Origin: an uncultured Acidobacteriota bacterium
GTDB taxonomy: Bacteria > Acidobacteriota > Vicinamibacteria > Vicinamibacterales > UBA8438
Direction of reading: 5' to 3'
NCBI GenBank assembly: GCA_913043805.1
Contig: CAJWMX010000095.1
Location: 1 to 8,813 of the forward strand
Length of the DNA stretch: 8,813 nucleotides
How positions within the stretch are numbered: position 1 is the stretch's first letter; the number at the start of each line of letters is the position of its first letter. The position numbers were made by a program, and so were the translations under genes. Under the pieces are notes generated by a model. That model was given only the letters and a program-made list of their open reading frames with translations, made no database searches and was not told the DNA's origin. Positions 6,057 to 8,813 of this stretch are shown here, in pieces.

Positions 6057-7618
6057 AAGTCCTGTTCATCCTCCAGTATCCGGGGTACTTCCGCTACTTC
6101 GATTCGGTGATGGAGGAGCTCGCCGCCCGAGGCCACCAGGTCGCGGTGGCGTTTGACCAGCCGCACAAGCAGCCCGAAGGGATGGTGGCGCTCGAAGGGA
6201 TGCGGGCCTCGATCGAGGTGCTGGATCGGGTGCCGGCTCGTCCGGACGTCTGGGCGCCCGTCGCCCGCGGAGTACGGGGCACGATCGACTACGTCCGCTA
6301 TCTGCATCCTCGCTATGTCGATTCCCCGTACTTGCGGGATCGGATGCGGAAGGCGCTGCCGTTCCTCACCCGGTGGCTCGGCCGATGGACGACGGGCACC
6401 GAGGCCTGGACCCGCCGGCTGGTCCGCTGGCTGCAGTACTGCGAGCGGGTCATCCCGAGCCATCGGTCGCTGGAACGTTTTCTCGAGAACGCGTCGCCTG
6501 ACGTGGTCGTCGTCTCGCCGCTCGTCACCGATCAATGTCCGCAGGTCGACATCATCAAGGCCGCCCGGTGGATCGGGGTGCCTAGCGTGCTGGGTGTCGC
6601 TTCGTGGGATCACCTGACCACCAAGGGGCTGATGCGGATTCAGCCCGACCTCGTGGCGGTCTGGAACCCGGATCAGCGGGATGAGGCGCTCGCGTTTCAT
6701 GACGCCGACCCGTCGCGGATCGTGGTCACCGGCTCTCAATGCTTCGACCGCTGGTTCGACCGGTCACCCAGCCGCGACCGCGCCGCCTTCTGCGCTCGCG
6801 CTGGTGTCCGGCCGGATCGTCCGTTCATCGTCTTCGTCGGATCGACGGCGTCGATCTCGTCGTCCGAAGCCGAGGTGGAGTTCGTCAAGCGATGGATCGA
6901 GGCGGTGCGACAGGGACCCGGGTCTCTGGCCGACGTCGGCATCCTCATCCGACCACATCCCTACAATGCGAAGCACTGGCGCGATGTCGACCTCTCGGCC
7001 TACCCGAATGCGACGGTGTTTCCGGGGCACGGGGCCAATCCGGTGAACGATGATGATCGGGCCGACTATTACGACACGCTCTACCACGGGGCCGCGGTCG
7101 TGGGCATCAACACCTCGGCCATGATTGAAGCCGGCATTCAGGACCGGCCCGTCTTCACGATCGTCGATTCGTCGTTCGACGACACCCAGACCGGAACCTT
7201 GCACTTCCGCTACCTGCTCCCGGAGCATGGCGGGCACCTTCAGCACGCCACCGACCTGGCGACCCACGCCCTGCAGCTGTCGGCCACGATCGACGATGGC
7301 GTGGCCCCGTCCTCCCGGGGGTTCATCGAACGGTTCGTGCGACCGCATGGACTGGAGGAGCCAGCGACCCCGAGGCTTGTGTCCGCCCTCGAGGCGCTCG
7401 AGGGGGCAACGCCCGTCGCTGCCGAGACTGGCGGTTTCTGGTTGCAGCCGCTTCGGCTGGGGTTGTGGTGCGTCGCTCTCGTCGCGAGTCGCAAGAAGCT
7501 GAAGAAACGGTTCTCGAAGCTCGGCTACGACGCCGCGGCCAGGGTTCGCACCAGACTCGGGCTGCGTCGCCGGACGGTCGAGGCGCCAACCCCGCCCGAT
7601 CCGCCCGCGGTGACCTGA
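6053..7618 (+). CDS. GT-B-like surface-polysaccharide transferase, paralogue of the N-terminal half of the 891-residue protein
   Basis: A 521-residue protein whose residues 1-450 parallel residues 1-455 of the gene at 2458. Shared landmarks are an N-terminal MKVLFILQYPGYFRYFDSVM with EELAARGH after it, SWDHLTTKGLMR (184-195), VTGSQCFDRWFDR (225-237), IRPHPYN (299-305), NDDDRADYYDTLYH (332-345) and INTSAMIEAGIQDRPVFTI (352-370). These match the donor-binding half of GT-B enzymes acting on surface polymers; I cannot tell glycosyl transfer from polyol-phosphate transfer. Residues 461-478 are hydrophobic (QPLRLGLWCVALVAS) followed by a very basic stretch (RKKLKKRF and RLGLRRR), suggesting peripheral membrane attachment, as in the paralogue. 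It stops where the paralogue carries its extra C-terminal module. The chosen ATG overlaps the upstream stop as ATGA and starts exactly at the first beta strand of the fold; a longer in-frame reading from 5897 is rejected. Confidence 0.8.
   Translation: MKVLFILQYPGYFRYFDSVMEELAARGHQVAVAFDQPHKQPEGMVALEGMRASIEVLDRVPARPDVWAPVARGVRGTIDYVRYLHPRYVDSPYLRDRMRKALPFLTRWLGRWTTGTEAWTRRLVRWLQYCERVIPSHRSLERFLENASPDVVVVSPLVTDQCPQVDIIKAARWIGVPSVLGVASWDHLTTKGLMRIQPDLVAVWNPDQRDEALAFHDADPSRIVVTGSQCFDRWFDRSPSRDRAAFCARAGVRPDRPFIVFVGSTASISSSEAEVEFVKRWIEAVRQGPGSLADVGILIRPHPYNAKHWRDVDLSAYPNATVFPGHGANPVNDDDRADYYDTLYHGAAVVGINTSAMIEAGIQDRPVFTIVDSSFDDTQTGTLHFRYLLPEHGGHLQHATDLATHALQLSATIDDGVAPSSRGFIERFVRPHGLEEPATPRLVSALEALEGATPVAAETGGFWLQPLRLGLWCVALVASRKKLKKRFSKLGYDAAARVRTRLGLRRRTVEAPTPPDPPAVT
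7609..7613 (+). promoter_or_regulatory. Possible ribosome binding site for the sugar O-methyltransferase gene
   Basis: GGTGA lies eight bases before the ATG at 7622, within the last codons of the preceding gene. It is a weak Shine-Dalgarno match, but its spacing equals that at two other junctions in the cluster. Confidence 0.35.
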
Positions 7619-7621
7619 GAC

Positions 7622-8683
7622 ATGACGACCGGGGTCGAACCCAGTATCGACGGCGCGGACAGCGCCTGGCTCGAACGGCTCGACATGCTGCGCGAGTCGG
7701 TCGCCTACCGTGCGTATTTTCGGGTGCGGCGACAGGTGCTCTCCTTGCTGTCGCGTGGTCAGAACCGGAGGGCCACAGGTCACGCGCCGAGTGACTACTG
7801 GTCAGGTGAGCTGTCGCGGTTCGAGTACATGCTCGACGCCTCGCCGCTGGTCATCGAACAGCTGCGCCACCACACCCACAACCTGACGGGTCTGCTGCCG
7901 CAGCACTATCGCGAGAGTCTCGAGAGCAAGAAGACCCAGTTTGCCGAGAAGCTCGCCGCCTTGCGGAAGCTGGACGAGACCGGCGTCTGGGTGCCGGAGG
8001 CACGACAGCTGGGCGGCTTCGGGTTCGACATCGATGGCGAGCTGGTCAACATCGATACCCTCAAGTTCTACGAGGTGCTCATTGCTCTGGACCAGGGGGC
8101 CATCCTCGGCGGGATGCGGGACACGACGGACCGGAAACTGGTCTGGGAGATTGGCGCCGGCTGGGGTGGATTTCCGTACCAGTTCAAGACCCTGTGTCCG
8201 AACGTCACCTACGTCATCACTGACTTCCCCGAGTTGTTCCTGTTTTCGGCCACCTATCTGATGGCGGCGTTCCCGGAGGCCCGGGTCCGTTTCTACGGCG
8301 AGGTGCCGGCCGAGGAGACCTTCGAGGGCTGGAGCGAGCTCGACTTCATCTTCATTCCCGATACCTTCCACGCCGCGGTCGGACCGCCGCGGGTGGACCT
8401 GACCATCAACATGGTGTCGTTCCAGGAGATGACGACCCAGCAGGTCGAGAGCTACGTGCGCCGGGCGCATGCGCTCGACTGCCAGTATCTCTACAGTCTC
8501 AACCGTGACCGTTCACATCACAACCGGGAGCTCAGCAACGTACGGTCGATCCTGTCGCAGTACTACTGGCCTCGTGAGATTCCGATGCTTCCGGTCAGCT
8601 ACACGAAGATGCTGGATGCCAATCCCGACATGCCGGGACGGGGCTACAAGCACGTGGTTGGGTGGCGTCGGGTCCGTACATGA
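7622..8683 (+). CDS. Putative sugar O-methyltransferase (NanM-like family)
   Basis: A 353-residue protein expected to methylate a sugar hydroxyl in the polysaccharide or its precursor, in the cytoplasm. The N-terminal 120 residues are charged and helical, with HNLTGLLPQHYRESL (86-100). Then comes GVWVPEARQLGGFGFDIDGE (121-140), a segment I associate with the putative sugar O-methyltransferase family seen in O-antigen and capsule clusters. SAM-binding motif I is VWEIGAGWGGFPYQF (174-188), followed by VTYVITDFPEL (195-205) with an acidic residue at the end of strand two, and DLTINMVSFQEM (259-270) as motif IV. The length suits that family. The gene starts 3 bases after the preceding stop and ends in an ATGA overlap with the next start. 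Methyltransferase is confident; the specific family name is from memory and the substrate is unknown. Confidence 0.78.
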   Translation: MTTGVEPSIDGADSAWLERLDMLRESVAYRAYFRVRRQVLSLLSRGQNRRATGHAPSDYWSGELSRFEYMLDASPLVIEQLRHHTHNLTGLLPQHYRESLESKKTQFAEKLAALRKLDETGVWVPEARQLGGFGFDIDGELVNIDTLKFYEVLIALDQGAILGGMRDTTDRKLVWEIGAGWGGFPYQFKTLCPNVTYVITDFPELFLFSATYLMAAFPEARVRFYGEVPAEETFEGWSELDFIFIPDTFHAAVGPPRVDLTINMVSFQEMTTQQVESYVRRAHALDCQYLYSLNRDRSHHNRELSNVRSILSQYYWPREIPMLPVSYTKMLDANPDMPGRGYKHVVGWRRVRT

Positions 8684-8813
8684 GCACCGCCAGGGTCGCG
8701 ATCGGCGCGCCGCTCTACAACCACGCCGAGGATGTCGGGGACGAGGCCTCGGTGGAGGCGTTTGGCTACCACAATCTCGCCGAGCACCCCGACCAGCAAG
8801 TCAACGTCGCGGC
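8680..8813 (+). CDS. Start of a possible family 2 glycosyltransferase, cut by the window end
   Basis: Only 44 codons are present. The ATG overlaps the previous stop as ATGA, the coupling pattern seen throughout the cluster. The first residues, RVAIGAPLYNHAED (5-18), resemble the first beta strand and P-x-Y-N motif of GT-A family 2 glycosyltransferases, which transfer sugars from nucleotide donors. What follows (GYHNLAEHPDQQVNV) only loosely resembles the usual L-x-Q-T-Y-x-x-x-E-I-x-x-x-D-D continuation, so the domain may be divergent, may differ in family, or the reads near the window end may contain errors. The location in the locus supports a glycosyltransferase, but the evidence is thin. 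Confidence 0.45.
   Translation, partial: MSTARVAIGAPLYNHAEDVGDEASVEAFGYHNLAEHPDQQVNVA

Noticed and set aside
6764..7783. 339-residue open frame on the - strand
   Set aside because: Antisense to the 521-residue transferase and spanning its junction with the next gene; no motifs.
1..8813. CRISPR array, tRNA, insertion sequence or phage genes
   Set aside because: No regularly spaced repeats, no cloverleaf-like segment between genes, and no transposase or integrase motifs in any supported gene.

Overview
This is an 8.8 kb stretch of GC-rich bacterial DNA (about two thirds G+C by eye) in which every supportable gene lies on the + strand. The genes are packed head to tail with no gap longer than 12 bases. 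The content is that of a surface-polysaccharide (capsule, O-antigen or teichoic-acid-like) synthesis and export locus. The organism cannot be named from this window. The GC content, codon use and gene style would suit Actinomycetota or Chloroflexota, but that is a guess.

Layout. (1) Bases 2-565 hold the 3' part of an ABC-2 type polysaccharide-export permease; an in-frame TAG at 38-40 interrupts what looks like continuous family homology. (2) Bases 578-2461 encode a 627-residue protein: a KpsT/Wzt/TagH-like ABC ATPase domain with an intact Walker A but degenerate signature, Walker B glutamate and switch histidine, fused to a C-terminal module of about 265 residues that I do not recognise. (3) Bases 2458-5133 encode an 891-residue protein: an N-terminal GT-B-like transferase domain, a hydrophobic/basic linker, and a second copy of the same unrecognised module. 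(4) Bases 5133-6056 encode an FkbM-like SAM-dependent methyltransferase. (5) Bases 6053-7618 encode a stand-alone paralogue of the N-terminal domain of gene 3. (6) Bases 7622-8683 encode a putative sugar O-methyltransferase. (7) Bases 8680-8813 begin another gene, possibly a family 2 glycosyltransferase, cut by the window end.

Four junctions are stop/start overlaps (ATGA three times, TGATG once), one has a 3-base gap and one a 12-base gap. This points to one transcript with translational coupling. No promoter, terminator, RNA gene, insertion sequence, long repeat or CRISPR array was seen.

Working model (inference): two related GT-B enzymes and a later glycosyltransferase build a glycan, two methyltransferases decorate or cap it, and an ABC-2 exporter moves it across the membrane. 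The most unusual feature is the shared module, which joins the transporter ATPase subunit in one gene and a transferase in the next. It may couple synthesis to export, much as the C-terminal domain of Wzt does in known systems, but with a different domain.
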